DNA of 64,000 bases from Acanthochlamys bracteata (GCA_019914995.1 CM034142.1:3677031-3741030); one strand, 5' to 3'; positions 14,061-27,929 are shown, counted from the stretch's first letter. Notes: generated from the letters alone by a model not told the origin. Made by a program: numbers and translations.

Positions 14061-15805
14061 TTAACCATCCGCTATTATAACTCATTCGGTTGTTTAAACT
14101 TTTGCATAAGTCCAATAAAAAGTGTTTTTAAGCAGATTAAGCAAGTCTTCCATAAAAATTTTTAGAAAGAATGGCTTAGGAATAACGATGTACTAATCAA
14201 ATTCATTTCCTAATGTTACTCTCAAATCGAGCGAAACAATAAGGTATCTTGAGAAACAATCAATGTTAGCACTTTAGTCTTCAAAGCATGTCGAATTGAA
14301 ATCGAAGTTCGTAGTAAGACAAAATAATCGACCTCTAACTCCTAATGATTACTTCTAACAAGCTTCCATCAGCGACATGGCATCGATGAAAAACATGTTA
14401 CAAGATACATAAAGAGCGATCACATTGCAAATGCAATAGGGACAAATAGCAAAGCGAAATGTGTATGAGATAATTAGCAACTTTGGTGACGTGAAGGATC
14501 ACAACGAGCACCAATAATCAAAATAATAAGCAGAACTACCCGGATTGTTTAATTGTTTTGATTTTAAGCGCGTGAAAAATGGCAGAATTTGATCCCAACA
14601 TTGCAAATTCGAAGTTGAAGTATAGTATTATGAATGGGAAGAAATCTTATATCATAGAGAATTAACTCAATCAAAAGCAAAAAGTGAACACAAGGCAAGA
14701 TATCATATAAACCGTGGGGTTGTTTGTCAAGTATTACGAGAATATATACATTCTTGGAGTTTTTGACCTTTTAGGTATAATTCGTTAATTTAAAACCACA
14801 ACCAACTTTAAAGGAAAAAAGCTTATAACCCTCCACAAAGCAATTAGTTAGCATATTAGAAAAATAGTACTAAAAAGAACGAGTGATCTAACATTTGTAA
14901 ATAGTAGAATGTTCCATCCGCTATTATATCGGTTGTTTAAACTTTTGCATAAGTCCAATAAAAGTGTGACTTAGCAGATTAAGCAAGTCTTCCATAAAAG
15001 ATTTTTAGAAAGAATGGCTTAGGAATAACGATGTACTAATCAAATTCATTTCCTAATGTTACTCTCATAATCGAAGCGAAACAATAAGGTATCTCGATTG
15101 ACAATTGCGGTGCGCGCAAGACTTTAGTCTTCAAAGCATGTCGAATCTGAAATCGAAGTTCGTAGTAAGACAAAATAATCGTTCAAGAAGCGCTAACTCC
15201 TACATTACTTCTAACAAGCTTCCATCTCTACATGGCATAAAGCAAAAACATGTTACAAGATACATGGTTGAGTCGATCAGATTAGCAAATGTGAAACTAA
15301 TTAATCGGTAAAAACAAACTTAAGCATCAAGAAAAAGAATCGAATAAAAATAGGCATCTTACTACGTGGTAATTGTTTTGATGCGGTTTATTAGAACAAC
15401 GTCCCTTCAACAGGCCATCATCCGCTACATTAAAAACTTAAAACAAAGTGGAAGTTAGGGAAAAATCATTGGCAAACATACTAAGTAAGTAGGAAGTTCT
15501 ATGAAAGATTGAGGAGAGCAGAAAACTTACATTTTTAAGTTGAGTGGCTTAATAGATCATGAGCATTGAAGACAACTTTGACTTACAACAGAAGTCAAAC
15601 TTTTCAGAGAGATGAAACAAAGCGAGGCAAAACAAAAACAATCAAACCCAGAAACTTAGAAAATCAAGAAGAAGCGAGAATGATAGAGAGGAGCACGCAA
15701 CTTAACTATCAAAGCTAGGGGTTGCTAACTCATTTACTGTCTTGAAGAGAAGTTAAACCCCAACCAAAACTCTTAGCATTTTTAACCTGATAAAGGAGAG
15801 AGCAG
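13296..15805. repeat. Array 1 compound unit, about 2510 bp, noisy
   Basis: Its first 760 bases are scrambled. The compound junction recurs at about 14421-14440 in garbled form (CACATTGCAAATGCAATAGGG). The remainder follows the compound pattern with many CAG/CTG-centred errors. Confidence 0.7.
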
Positions 15806-18286
15806 ATGAAAAAGTTCGCAATCAAGACATACATTCACTAACAAACAAATCGAGAGATGCACCTAACTTAACCAAGCAAGCAAATAATCGCTTTACTTAT
15901 TACAATCAATGTTCGAAAGTAGACCTTCTCACCAGCCCTCGCGCGGTTCTTTCCCACAAAATTAGAGAAAAAGATTAGACCCTCCTAATGAGAAGCTTAG
16001 TCAAGCCAACTGTTCGTTCGATGGCTAAAACGGATACCTAAAAGAGCAATGATGCAATAGGGAACAAATAGCAAAGCAGAATGTGTATGAGATAATTAGC
16101 AACTTATGGTGTGGAAGGATCAACGAGCACCAATAATCAAAATAATAAAACCGAACTACCAGATTGTTTAATTGTTTTGATTTTAAAAAGCGTTGAAAAT
16201 GGCAGAATTTCGATCCCAACATTGCAAATTACGAGTTGAAGTATAGTATTATGAATGGGAAGGAAATCTTATATCATAGAGAATTAACTCAATCAAAAGA
16301 AAAAAGTGATCACAAGGCAAGATATCATATAAACCTTGGGTTGTTTGTCAAGTATTACGTAGAGAATATACATTACTGGAGTTTTTGACCTTTTAGGTAT
16401 AATTCGTTAATTTAAAGCGACAACCAACTTTAAAGGAAAAAAACATAACCAATACAAACTGTTAGTTAGCATATTAGAAAAATAGTACTAAAGAACGAAT
16501 GATCTAACATTTGTAAATAGTAGAATGTTCCATCCGCTATTATATCGGTTGTTTAAACTTTTGCATAAGTCCAATAAAAAGTGTGACTTAGCATTAAGCA
16601 AGTCTTCCATAAAAATTTTTTAGAAAAAGAATGGCTTAGGAATAACGATGTACTAATCAAATTCATTTCCTAATGTTACTCTCATAATCGAGCGAAACAA
16701 TAAGGTATCTCGGCGAGAAAGAAGCGCGCATTGCAAGACTTTAGTCTTCAAAGCATGTCAGATACGAAATCGAAGTTCGTAGTAAGACAAAATAATCGTT
16801 CAAGAACTGCTAACTCCTACCTGTTACTTCTAACAAGCTTCCATCGCGACATGGCATAAAACAGAAAACATGTTACAAGATACATAGTTGAGTCGATCAC
16901 ATTAGCAAATGATGCAATAGGGAACAAATAGCAAAACAGAATGTTTATGAGATAATTAGCAACTTTTGGTGACAGAAGGATCACAACGAGCACCAATAAT
17001 CAAAATAATAAACCAGAACTACCAGATTGTTTAATTGTTTTGATTTTAAGCGCAGAAAATGGCAGAATTTCGATCCCAACATTGCAAATTCTGAGTTGAA
17101 GTATAGTATTATGAATGGGAAGGAAATCTTATATCATAGAGAATTAACTCAATCAAAAGCAAAAAGTGAACACAAGGCAAGATATCATATAAACCGTGGG
17201 GTTGTTTGTCAAGTATTACGTAGAGAATATACATTACTGGAGTTTTTGACCTTTTAGGTATAATTCGTTAATTTAAAACGACAACCAACTTTAAAGGAAA
17301 AAGCTTATAACCCTGCCACAAACTGTTAGTTAGCATATTAGAAAAATAGTACTAAAGAACAGAGTGATCTAACATTTGTAAATAGTAGAATGTTCCATCC
17401 GCTATTATATCGGTTGTTTAAACTTTTGCAGAAGTCCAATAAAAGTGTGACTTCGCAGATTAAGCAAGTCTTCCATAAAAGATTTTTAGAAAGAATGGCT
17501 TAGGAATAACGATGTACTAATCAAATTCATTTCCTAATGTTACTCTCATAATCGAACGAAACAATAAGGTATCTCGACAGAAAGCAGCTGCAGCTGCGCA
17601 CTTTAGTCTTCAAAGCATGTCAGATACGAAATCGAAGTTCGTAGTAAGACAAAATAATCGTTCAAGAACTGCTAACTCCTACCTGTTACTTCTAACAAGC
17701 TTCCATCTCGCATGGCATAAAACAGAAAACATGTTACAAGATACATGGTTGAGTCGATCAGATTAGCAGCAGAAACTAATTAATCAGGTAAAAACAAACT
17801 TAAGCATCAAGAAAAAAGAATCCAGAAAATAGGCATCTTACTACGTGGTACTTCGATGCCTGGTTTATTAGAACAACGTCCCTTCAACAGCCATCATCCG
17901 CTACATTAAAAACTTAAAACAAAGTGGAAGTTAGGGAAAAATCATTGGGCAAACATACTAAGTAAGTAGGAAGTTCTATGAAAGATTCAGAGGAGCAGAA
18001 AACTTACTTTTTAAGTTGAGTGGCAGCTTAATAGATCGCGAGCATTGAAGACAACTTTGACTTACAACCAGAAGTCAAACTTTTTCAGAGATGAAACAAA
18101 GCAGGCAAAACAAAAACAATCAAACCCGAGGAAACTTAGAAAATCAAGAAGAAGCAGAATGATAGAGAGGAGCACGCAACTTAACTATCAAAGCTAGGGT
18201 CGCTAACTCATTGCTTTGTCTTGAAGAGAAGTTAAACCCCCAACCAAAACTCTTAGCATTTTTAACCTGATAAGGGAGAGAAACAG
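15806..18286. repeat. Array 1 compound unit, 2481 bp
   Basis: The compound junction is at about 16891-16920. The part before it is noisy and the part after it is clean, so the change of quality coincides with the unit's interior rather than with a biological boundary. Confidence 0.88.
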
Positions 18287-19907
18287 ATGAAAAAGTTCGC
18301 AATCAAGACATACATTCAGCACAAACAAATCAGAGATGCACCTAACTTAACCAAGCAAGCAAATAACTGCTTTACTTATTACAATCAATGTTCGAAAGTA
18401 GACCTTCTCACCAGCCCTCGCGCGGTTCTTTCCACACGAAATTAGAGAAAAGATTAGACCTCCCTAATGAGAAGCTTAGTCAAGCCAACTGTTCGTTCGA
18501 TGAACTGCTCTGGATACCTAAAAGAGCAATGATGCAATAGGGAACAAATAGCAAAACAGAATGTGTATGAGATAATTAGCAACTTATGGTGACAGAAGGA
18601 TCACAACGAGCACCAATAATCAAAATAATAAAACAGAACTACCAGATTGTTTAATTGTTTTGATTTTAAGCGCAGAAAATGGCAGAATTTCGATCCCAAC
18701 ATTGCAAATTCTGAGTTGAAGTATAGTATTATGAATGGGAAGGAAATCTTATATCATAGAGAATTAACTCAATCAAAAGAAAAAAGTGATCACAAGGCAA
18801 GATATCATATAAACCTTGGGTTGTTTGTCAAGTATTACGTAGAGAATATACATTACTGGAGTTTTTGACCTTTTAGGTATAATTCGTTAATTTAAAACGA
18901 CAACCAACTTTAAAGGAAAAAGCTTATAACCCTGCCACAAACTGTTAGTTAGCATATTAGAAAAATAGTACTAAAGAACAGAATGATCTAACATTTGTAA
19001 ATAGTAGAATGTTCCATCCGCTCTTATATCGGTTGTTTAAACTTTTGCAGAAGTCCAATAAAAGTTTGACTTCGCAGATTAAATAAGTCTTCCATAAAAA
19101 TTTTTTAGAAAGAATGGCTTAGGAATAACGATGTACTAATCAAATTCATTTCCTAATGTTACTCTCATAATCGAACGAAACAATAAGGTATCTCGACAGA
19201 AAGCAACTGCAGCTGCGCACTTTAGTCTTCAAAGCATGTCAGATACGAAATCGAAGTTCGTAGTAAGACAAAATAATCGTTCAAGAACTGCTAACTCCTA
19301 CCTTTTACTTCTAACAAGCTTCCATCTCTGCATGGCATAAAACAGAAAACATGTTACAAGATACATAGTTGAGTCGATCAGATTAGCAGCAGAAACTAAT
19401 TAATCAGGTAAAAACAAACTTAAGCATCAAGAAAAAAGAATCCAGAAAATAGGCATCTTACTATGTGGTACTTCGATGCCTGGTTTGTTAGCACAACGTC
19501 CCTTCAACAGGCCATCATCCGCTACATTAAAAACTTAAAACAAAGTGGAAGTTAGGGAAAAATTATTGGGCAAACATACTAAGTAAGTAGGAAGTTCCAT
19601 GAAAGATTCAGAGGAGCAGAAAACTTAACTTTTAAGTTGAGTGGCAGCTTAATAGATCGCGAGCATTGAAGACAACTTTGACTTACAACCAGAAGTCAAA
19701 CTTTTTCAGAGATGAAACAAAGCAGGCAAAACAAAAACAATCAAACCCGAGGAAACTTAGAAAATCAAGAAGAAGCAGAATGATAGAGAGGAGCACGCAA
19801 CTTAACTATCAAAGCTAGGGGCTGCTAACTCATTGCCTGTCTTGAAGAGAAGTTAAACCCCCAACCAAAACTCTTAGCATTTTTAACCTGATAAGGGAGA
19901 GAAACAG
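18287..19907. repeat. Array 1 unit, 1621 bp
   Basis: A clean standard monomer. On the minus strand, 18460-18517 is an exon-like piece: acceptor TTTTAG just outside at 18518-18520 and an open frame reading about YPGQFIERTVGLTKLL in sister units. Confidence 0.92.
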
Positions 19908-21527
19908 ATGAAAAAGTTCGCAATCAAGACATACATTCAGCACAAACAAATCAGAGATGCACCTAACTTAACCAAGCAAGCAAATAACTGCTTTACTTAT
20001 TACAATCAATGTTCGAAAGTAGACCTTCTCACCAGCCCTCGCGCGGTTCTTTCCACACGAAATTAGAGAAAAGATTAGACCTCCCTAATGAGAAGCTTAG
20101 TCAAGCAAACTGTTCGTTCGATGAACTGCCCTTGATAGCTAAAAGAGCAAGGATGCAATAGGGAACAAATACCAAACCAGAATGTGTATGACATAATTAG
20201 CAACTTATGGTGACAAAAGGATCACAACTAGCACCAATAATCAAAATAATAAAGCCAGAACTACGAAATTGCTTAAATGTTTTGATTTTGAGGGTAGAAA
20301 ATGGCAGAATATAGATCCTAACATTGCAAATTCTGAGTTGAAGTATAGTATTATGAATGGGAAGTAAATCTTATATCGTAGAGAATTAAGTCAAGCAAAA
20401 AGAAAAAGTGAACACAAGGCAAGATATCATATAAGCCGTAGGGTTGTTTGTCAAGTATTACGTAGAGAATTTACGTTACTGGAGTTTTTGACCTTCTAGG
20501 TATAATTCGTTAATTTAAAACGACGACCAACTTTAAAGTAAAAATCTTATAACCCTGCCACAAACTGTTAGTTACCATCTTAAAAAAACTAGTACTAAAG
20601 AACAGAATGATCTAACATTTGTAAATACTAGAATGTTCCATCCGCTATTATATCGGTTGTTTAAATTTTTGCAAAAGTCCAATAAAAGTGTGACTTCGCA
20701 AATTAAGTAAGTCTTACATATAAAATTTTTAGAAAGAATGGCTTAGGAATAACGATGTACTCATCAAATCCATTTCCTAATGTTACTCTCATAATCGAAC
20801 CAAACAATAAGGTATCTCGACAGAAAACAGCTGCAGCTGCGCAGTTTAGTCTTCAAAGCGTGTTGATACGAAATCGAAGTTCGTAGTAAGACAAAATAAT
20901 AGTTCAAGAACTGCTAACTCCTTACCTGTTACTTCTAACAAACTTCCATCTCTACATGGCATAAAATAGAAAACATATTACAAGATACATAGTTGAATCA
21001 GTTAGATTAGCAGCAGAAACTAATTAATCAGTTAAACACAAACTTAAGCATCAAGAAAAATAATCCAGAAAATAGGCATCTTACTACGTGGTACTTGGAT
21101 GCTTGGTTTATTAGCACAGCGTCCCTTCAACAGGCCATCCGCTACATTAAAAATCTAAAACAAAGTGAAAGTTAGGGAAAAATTATTAGGCAAACATATT
21201 AAGTAAGTAGGAAGTTCCATGAAAGATTCCGACGAGCAGAAAACTTAACTTTTAAGTTGAGTGGCAGCTTAATAGATCGCGACCATTGAAGACAACTTGG
21301 CTTTACAACCAGAAGTCAAACTTTTTTTGAGCTGAAACAAAGCAGGCAAAACAAAACCAATCAAACCCGAGTAAACTTAGAAAATCAAGAAGAAGCAGAA
21401 TGATAGAGAGGAGCACGCAACTAAACTATCAAAGCTAGGGGCTGCTAACTCATTGCCTGTCTTGAAGAGAAGTTAAACCCCCAACCAAAACTCTTAGCAT
21501 TTTTAACTTGATAAGGGAGAGAAAAAG
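19908..21527. repeat. Array 1 unit, 1620 bp
   Basis: A clean monomer that switches, from about 20105, to the variant set shared with the following units (for example GATTTTGAGGG for GATTTTAAGCG). This marks a subfamily boundary inside the unit. Confidence 0.92.
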
Positions 21528-23148
21528 ATGAAAATGTTCGCAATCAAGACATACATTCAGTACAAACAAATCAGAGAAGCACCTAACTTAACCAAGCAAG
21601 CAAATAACTGCTTCGCTTATTACAATCAATGTTCGAAAGTAGACCTTCTCACCAGCCCTCGCGTGGTTCTGTCAACACGAAATTAGAGAAAAGATTAGAC
21701 CTCCCTAATGAGAAGCTTAGTCAAGCCAACTGTTCGTTCGATGAACTGCCCTTGATAGCTAAAAGAGCAAGGATGCAATAGGGAACAAATACTAAACCAG
21801 AATGTGTATGACATAATTAGCAACTTATGGTGACAAAAGGATCACAACGAGCACCAATAATCAAAATAATAAAGCCAAAACTACGAAATTGTTTAAATGT
21901 TTTGATTTTGAGGGTAGAAAATGGCAGAATATAGATCCTAACATTGCAAATTCTGAGTTGAAGTATAGTATTATGAATGGGAAGGAAATCTTATATCGTA
22001 GGGAATTAAGTCAAGCAAAAAGAAAAAGTGAACACAAGGCAAGATATCATATAAGCCGTAGGGTTGTTTGTCAAGTATTACGTAGAGAATTTACGTTACT
22101 GGAGTTTTTGACCTTCTAGGTATAATTCGTTAATTTAAAACGACGACCAACTTTAAAGTAAAAAAGCTTATAACCCTGTCACAAACTGTTAGTTACCATC
22201 TTAAAAAAACTAGTACTAAAGAACAGAATGATCTAACATTTGTAAATACTAGAATGTTCCATCCGCTATTATATCGGTTGTTTAAATTTTTGCAAAAGTC
22301 CAATAAAAGTGTGACTTCGCAAATTAAGTAAGTCTACCATATAAAATATTTAGAAAAAATGGCTTAGGAATAACGATGTACTCGTCAAATCCATTTCCTA
22401 ATGTTACTCTCATAATCGAACGAAACAATAAGGTATCTCGACAGAAAGCAGCTGCAGCTGCGCACTTTAGTCTTCAAAGCGTGTTGATACGAAATCGAAG
22501 TTCGTAGTAAGACAAAATAATAGTTCAAGAACTGCTAACTCCTACCTGTTACTTCTAACAAGCTTCCATCTCTACATGGGCATAAAACAGAAAACATATT
22601 ACAAGGTACATAATTGAATCAGTTAGATTAGCAGCAGAAACTAATTAATCAGTTAAAAACAAACTTAAGCATCAAGAAAAATAATCCAGAAAATAGTCAT
22701 CTTACTACGTGGTACTTGGATGCCTGGTTTATTAGCACAACGTCCCTTCAACAGGCCATCCGCTACATTAAAAACCTAAAACAAAGTGGAAGTTAGGGAA
22801 AAATCGTCAGGCGAACATACTAAATAAGTAAGAAGTTCCATAAAAGATTCAGAAGAGCAGAAAATTTAACTTTTAGGTTGAGTGGCAGCTTAATAGATCG
22901 CGAGCATTGAAGACAACTTGGCCTTCCAACCAGAACTCATAATTTTTTAGAGCTGAAACAAAGCAGGCAAATAAAATCCAACCAAACCGTAGTAAACTTA
23001 GAAAATTAAGAACAAGCAGAATGATAGAGAGGAGCACGCAACTAAACTATCGAAGTTAGGGGCTGCTAACTCATTGCCTGTCTTGAAGAGAAGTTGAACC
23101 CCCAACCAGAACTCTTAGCTTTTTTAACCTGATAAGGGAGAGAAACAG
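21528..23148. repeat. Array 1 unit, 1621 bp
   Basis: A clean monomer that shares most private variants with the second half of the preceding unit, so the two are close relatives. Confidence 0.92.
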
Positions 23149-24746
23149 ATGAAAAAGCTCGCAATCAAGATATACATTCAGCACAAAGAAATCAGAGAAG
23201 CACCTAAGTTAACCAAGCAAGCAAATAACTGCTTTACTTATTACAATCAATGTTCGAAAGTAGACCTTCTCATCAGCCCTCGCGTGGTTCTTTCAAAACG
23301 AAATTAGAGAAAAGATTAGACCTCCCTAATGAGAAGCTTAGTCAAGCCAACTGTTCGTTCGATGAACTGCCCTGGATAGCTAAAAGAGTAAGGATACAAT
23401 AGGGAACAAATTCCAAACCAGAATGTGTATGACATAATTAGCAACTTATGGTGACGAAAGGATCACAACGAGCACCAACAATCAAAATAATAAAGCCAGA
23501 ACTCCGAAATTGTTTAAATGTTTTGATTGTAAGGGTAGAAAATGGCAAAATATCGATCCCAACATTGCAAATTCTGAGTTGAAGTATAGTGTTATGAATG
23601 GGAAGGAAATCTTATATCATAGAAAATTAATTGAAGCAAAAACAAAAAGTGAACACAAGGCAAGATATCATATAAGCCGTACGGTTGTTTGTCAAGTATT
23701 ACGTACAGAATTTACATTACTGGAGTTTTTGACCATTTAGGTATAATTCGTTAATTTAAAACGACAACCAACTTTAAAGTAAAAAGCTTATAACCCTGCC
23801 ACAAACTGTTAGTTAGCATCTTAAAAAAACTAGTACTAAAGAACAGAATGATCTAACATTTGTAAATACTAGAATGTTCCATCAGCTATTATATCGGTTG
23901 TTTAAACTTTTGCAAAAGTCCAATAAAAGTGTGACTTCGCAGATTAAGTCTTCCATATAAAATTTTTAGAAAGAATGGCTTAGGAATAAAGATGTACACA
24001 TCAAATCCATTTCCTAATGTTACTCTCATAATCGAACGAAACAATAAGGTATCTCGACAGAAAGCAGCTGCAGCTGCGCACTTTAGTCTTCAAAGCGTGT
24101 TGATACGAAATCGAAGTTCGTAGTAAGACAAAATAATAGTTCAAGAACTGCTAACTCCTTACCTGTTACTTCTAACAACCTTCCATCTCTACATGGCATA
24201 AAACAGAAAACATATTACAAGATACATAGTTGAATCAGATAGATTAGCAGCAGAAACTAATTAATCAGTTAAACACAAACTTAAGCATCAAGAAAAATAA
24301 TCCAGAAAATAGGCATCTTACTACGCGGTACTTAGATCCCTGGTTTATTAGCACAGCGTCCCTTCAACAGGCCATCCGCTACATTAAAAACCTAAAACAA
24401 AGTAGAAGTTAGGGAAAAATTATTAGGCAAACATACTAAGTAAGTAGGAAATTCCATGAAAACTTAACTTTTAAGTTGAGTGGCAGCTTAATAGATCGCG
24501 AGCATTGAAGACAACTTGGCTTTACAACCAGAAGTCAAACTTTCTTTGAGCTGAAACAAAGCAGGCAAAACAAAACCAATCAAACCCGAGTAAACTTAGA
24601 AAATCAAGAAGAAGCAGCATGATAGAGAGGAGCACGCAACTAAACTATCAAAGCTAGGGGCTGCTAACTAATTGCCCGTCTTGAAGAGAAGTGGAACCCC
24701 CAACCAAAACTCTTAGATTTTTTAACATAACAAGGGAGAGAAACAG
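23149..24746. repeat. Array 1 unit, 1598 bp
   Basis: A clean monomer shortened by small deletions, at about 23945 and at about 24457 where AGATTCAGAGGAGCAG is missing. Confidence 0.92.
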
Positions 24747-26349
24747 AGGAAAAAGTTCGCAATCAAGATATACATTCAGCACAAAGAAATCAGAGAAGCA
24801 CCTAACTTAACCAAGCAAGCAAATAACTGCTTCACTTTTTAGAATCAATGTTAGAAAGTAGACCTTCTCACCAGCCCTCGTGTGGTTCTTTCAACACGAA
24901 ATTAGAGAAAAGATTAGACCTCCCTAATGAGAAGCTTAGTCAAGCCAACTGTTCGTTCGATGAACTGCCCTAGATATCTGAAAGAGCAAGGATGCAATAG
25001 GGAACAAATAGCAAACCAGGATGTGTATGAGATAATTAGCAACTTATGGTGACAAAGGAATCACAACGAGCACAAATAATCAAAATAATAAATCCGGAAC
25101 TCCCAAATTATTTAAGTGTTTTGATTTTAAGGGTAGAAACTGGCAAAATATCGATTCCAACATTGCAAATTCTGAGTTGAAGTATAGTTTTATGAATGGG
25201 AAGGAAATCTTATATCATATAGAATTAACTCAAGCAAAAACAAAAAGTGAACACAAGGCAAGATATCATATAAGCCGTAGGGTTGTTTGTCAAGTATTAC
25301 GTAGAGAATTACATTACCGGAGTTTTTGACCTTTTAGGTATAATTCGTTAATTTAAAACGACCACCAACTTTAAAGGAAAAAGCTTATCACGCTGCCACA
25401 AACTGTTGGTTAGCATCTTAAAAAAATAGTATTAAAGACATAATGATCTAACATTTGTAAAGAGTAGAATGTTCCACCAGATATTATATCGGTTGTTTAA
25501 ACTTTTGCAGAAGTCCAAAAAAAGTGTGACTTCGCAGATTAAGTAAGTCTTCCATATAAAATTTTTAGAAAGAGTGGCTTAGGAATAACAAATCCATTTC
25601 TTAATGTTACTCTCATAATCGAACGAAACAATAAGGTATCTCGAAAGAAAGCAGCTGCAGCTGCGCACTTTAGTCTTCAAATCCTGTCATATACGAAATC
25701 GAAGTTCGTAGTAAGACAAAATAATAGTTCAAGAACTGCTAACTCCTACCTGTTACTTCTAACAAGCTTCCATCTCTACATCCCATAAAACAGTAAACAT
25801 ATTACAAGATACATCGTTGAATCGGTCAGATTAGCAGCAGAAACTAATTAATCAGTTAAAAACAAACTTAAGCATCAAGAAAAAGAATCCAAAATAGGCA
25901 TCTTACTACGTGGTATTTGGATGCCTGGTTTATTAGCACAACGTCCCTTCCACAGGCCATCCGCTACATTAAAAACCTAAAACAAAGTGGAAGTTAGGGA
26001 AAAATCATTAGGCAAACATACTAAGTAAGTAGGAAGTTCCATGAAAGATTCAGAGGAGCAGAAAACTTAACTTTTAAGTTGAGTGGCAGCTTAATAGATC
26101 GCGAGCATTGAAGACAACTTGGCCTTACAACCAGAAGTCAAACTTTTTTAGAGCTGAAACAAAGCAGGCAAAACAAAAACAATCAAACCCGAGTAAACTT
26201 AGAAAATCAAGAAGAAGCAGAATGATAGAGAGGAGCACGCAACTAAACTATCAAAGCTAGGGGCTGCTAACTCATTGCCTGTCTTGAAGAGAAGTTGAAC
26301 CCCCAACCAAAACTCTTAACTTTTTTAACCTGATAAGGGAGAGAAACAG
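24747..26349. repeat. Array 1 unit, 1603 bp
   Basis: A clean monomer in which the landmark ATG is changed to AGG and about 15 bases are missing near 25588. Confidence 0.92.
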
Positions 26350-27929
26350 ATGAAAAAGTTCACAATCAAGACATACACTCAGCACAAAGAAATCAGAGAA
26401 GCACCTAACTTAACCAAGCAAGCAAATAACTGCTTCACTTATTAGAATCAATGTTCGAAAGTAGACCTTTTCACCAGCCCTCGCGTGGTTCTTTCAACAC
26501 GAAATTAGAGAAAAGATTAGACCTCCCTAATGAGAAGCTTAGTCAAGCCAACTGTTCGTTCGATGAACTGCCCTATATACCTAAACGAACAAGGATGAAA
26601 TAGGGAACAAATAGCAAACCAGAATGTGTACGACATAATTAGTAACTTATGGTGACAAAAGGATCACAACGAGCACCAATAATCAAAATAATATAGCCAA
26701 AACTCCCAAATTGTTTAAGTGTTTTGATTTGAAGGGTAGAAAATGGTAGAATATCGATCCCAACATTGCAAATTCTGAGTTGAAGTATAGTATTATGAAT
26801 GGGAAGGAAATATTATATCATAGAGAATTAACTCAAGCAAAAACAAAAAGTGAGCACAAGGTAAGATATCATATAAGCCGTAGGGTTGTTTGTCAAGTAT
26901 TACGTAGAGAATTTACATTACTGGAGTTTTTGGCCTTTTAGGTATAATTCGTTAATTTAGAACGACAACCAAATTTAAAGGAAAAAGCTTATCACCCTGC
27001 CACAAACTGTTAGTTAGAATTTTAAAAACGAAGTACTAAAGAACAGAATGATCTAACATTTGTAAATAGTAGAATGCTCAATCAGCTATTATATCGGTTG
27101 TTTAAACTTTTGCAAAAGTCAAATAAAAGTGTGACTTCGCAGATTAAGTAAGTGTTCCATATAAAATTTTTAGAAAGGATGGCTTAGGAATAACGATGTA
27201 CTCATCAAATCCATTTCCTAATGTTACTCTCATAATCGAACGAAACAATAAGGTATCTCGAAAGAAAGCAACTGCAGCTGCGCACTTTAGTCTTCAAAGC
27301 ATGTCAGATACGAAATCGAAGTTCGTAGTAAGACAACATAATAGTTGAAGAACTGCTAACTCCTACCTGTTACTTCTAACAAGCCTCCATCTGTACATGG
27401 AATAAAACAGAAAACATGTTACAAGATACAAAATTGAATCGGTCAGATTAGCTGCATAAACTAATTAATCAGTTAAAAACAAACTTAAGCATCAAGAATA
27501 AGAATCCAGAAAATAGGCATCTTACTACGTGGTACTTGGATGCGTGGTTTATTAGCACAACATCCCTTCAACAGGCCATCCGCAACATTAAAAACCTAAA
27601 ACAAAGTGGAAGTTAGAGAAAAATCATTAGGCAAAAATAGTAAGTAATTAGGAAGTTCCATGAACGATTCAAAGGAGCAGAAAACTTAACTTTTAAGTTG
27701 AGTGGCAGCTTAATAGATCGCGAGCATTGAAGACAACTTGGCCTTACAACCAGAAGTCAAACCTTTTTAGAGTTCAAACAAAGTAGGCAAAACAAAAACA
27801 ATCAAATCTGAGTAAACTTAGAAAATCAAGAAGAAGCAGAATGATAGAGAGGAGCACGCAACTAACTCATTGCCTGTCATGAAGAGAAGTTGAAACCCCC
27901 AACCAAAACTCTTAGCTTTTTTAACCTGA
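26350..27929. repeat. Array 1 unit interrupted by the copia element (left part)
   Basis: This monomer runs to the target site CCTGA and resumes at 33882 on the other side of the retrotransposon. With one copy of the target site removed, the two parts add up to a normal length of about 1.6 kb, so the insertion was simple and deleted nothing. Confidence 0.95.
27925..27929. repeat. Target-site duplication, left copy (CCTGA)
   Basis: Five bases directly before the TGTTGG start of the element. The same five bases follow the TAACA end at 33882-33886, as expected for Ty1/copia integration. Confidence 0.93.

Larger units (their letters stand above)
1..27929. repeat. Tandem array 1, left block (1.62-kb satellite-like monomer)
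   Basis: Head-to-tail repeats with unit starts (set at the ATGAAAA[C/A]GTTCGCAATC landmark) at 133, 1756, 3371, 5850, 7452, 9073, 11569, 13296, 15806, 18287, 19908, 21528, 23149, 24747 and 26350. The basic period is 1.60-1.62 kb. Four spacings near 2.48-2.51 kb are one unit plus an extra part-unit of about 0.86 kb. The gene-like strand is minus: its reverse complement aligns by eye with the intron-containing segment at 46.2-47.72 kb. The units contain no intact gene. The block continues to the left of the window. Confidence 0.97.

Noticed and set aside
17027-17257. A 76-codon plus-strand frame that recurs in many array 1 units (FDFKRRKWQNFDPN...)
   Set aside because: It has no ATG at its start (the frame opens at TTG and its first ATG is near codon 29). 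It is broken by stops in the left units and lies on the strand opposite to the splice signals. Its recurrence follows from the repeat itself.
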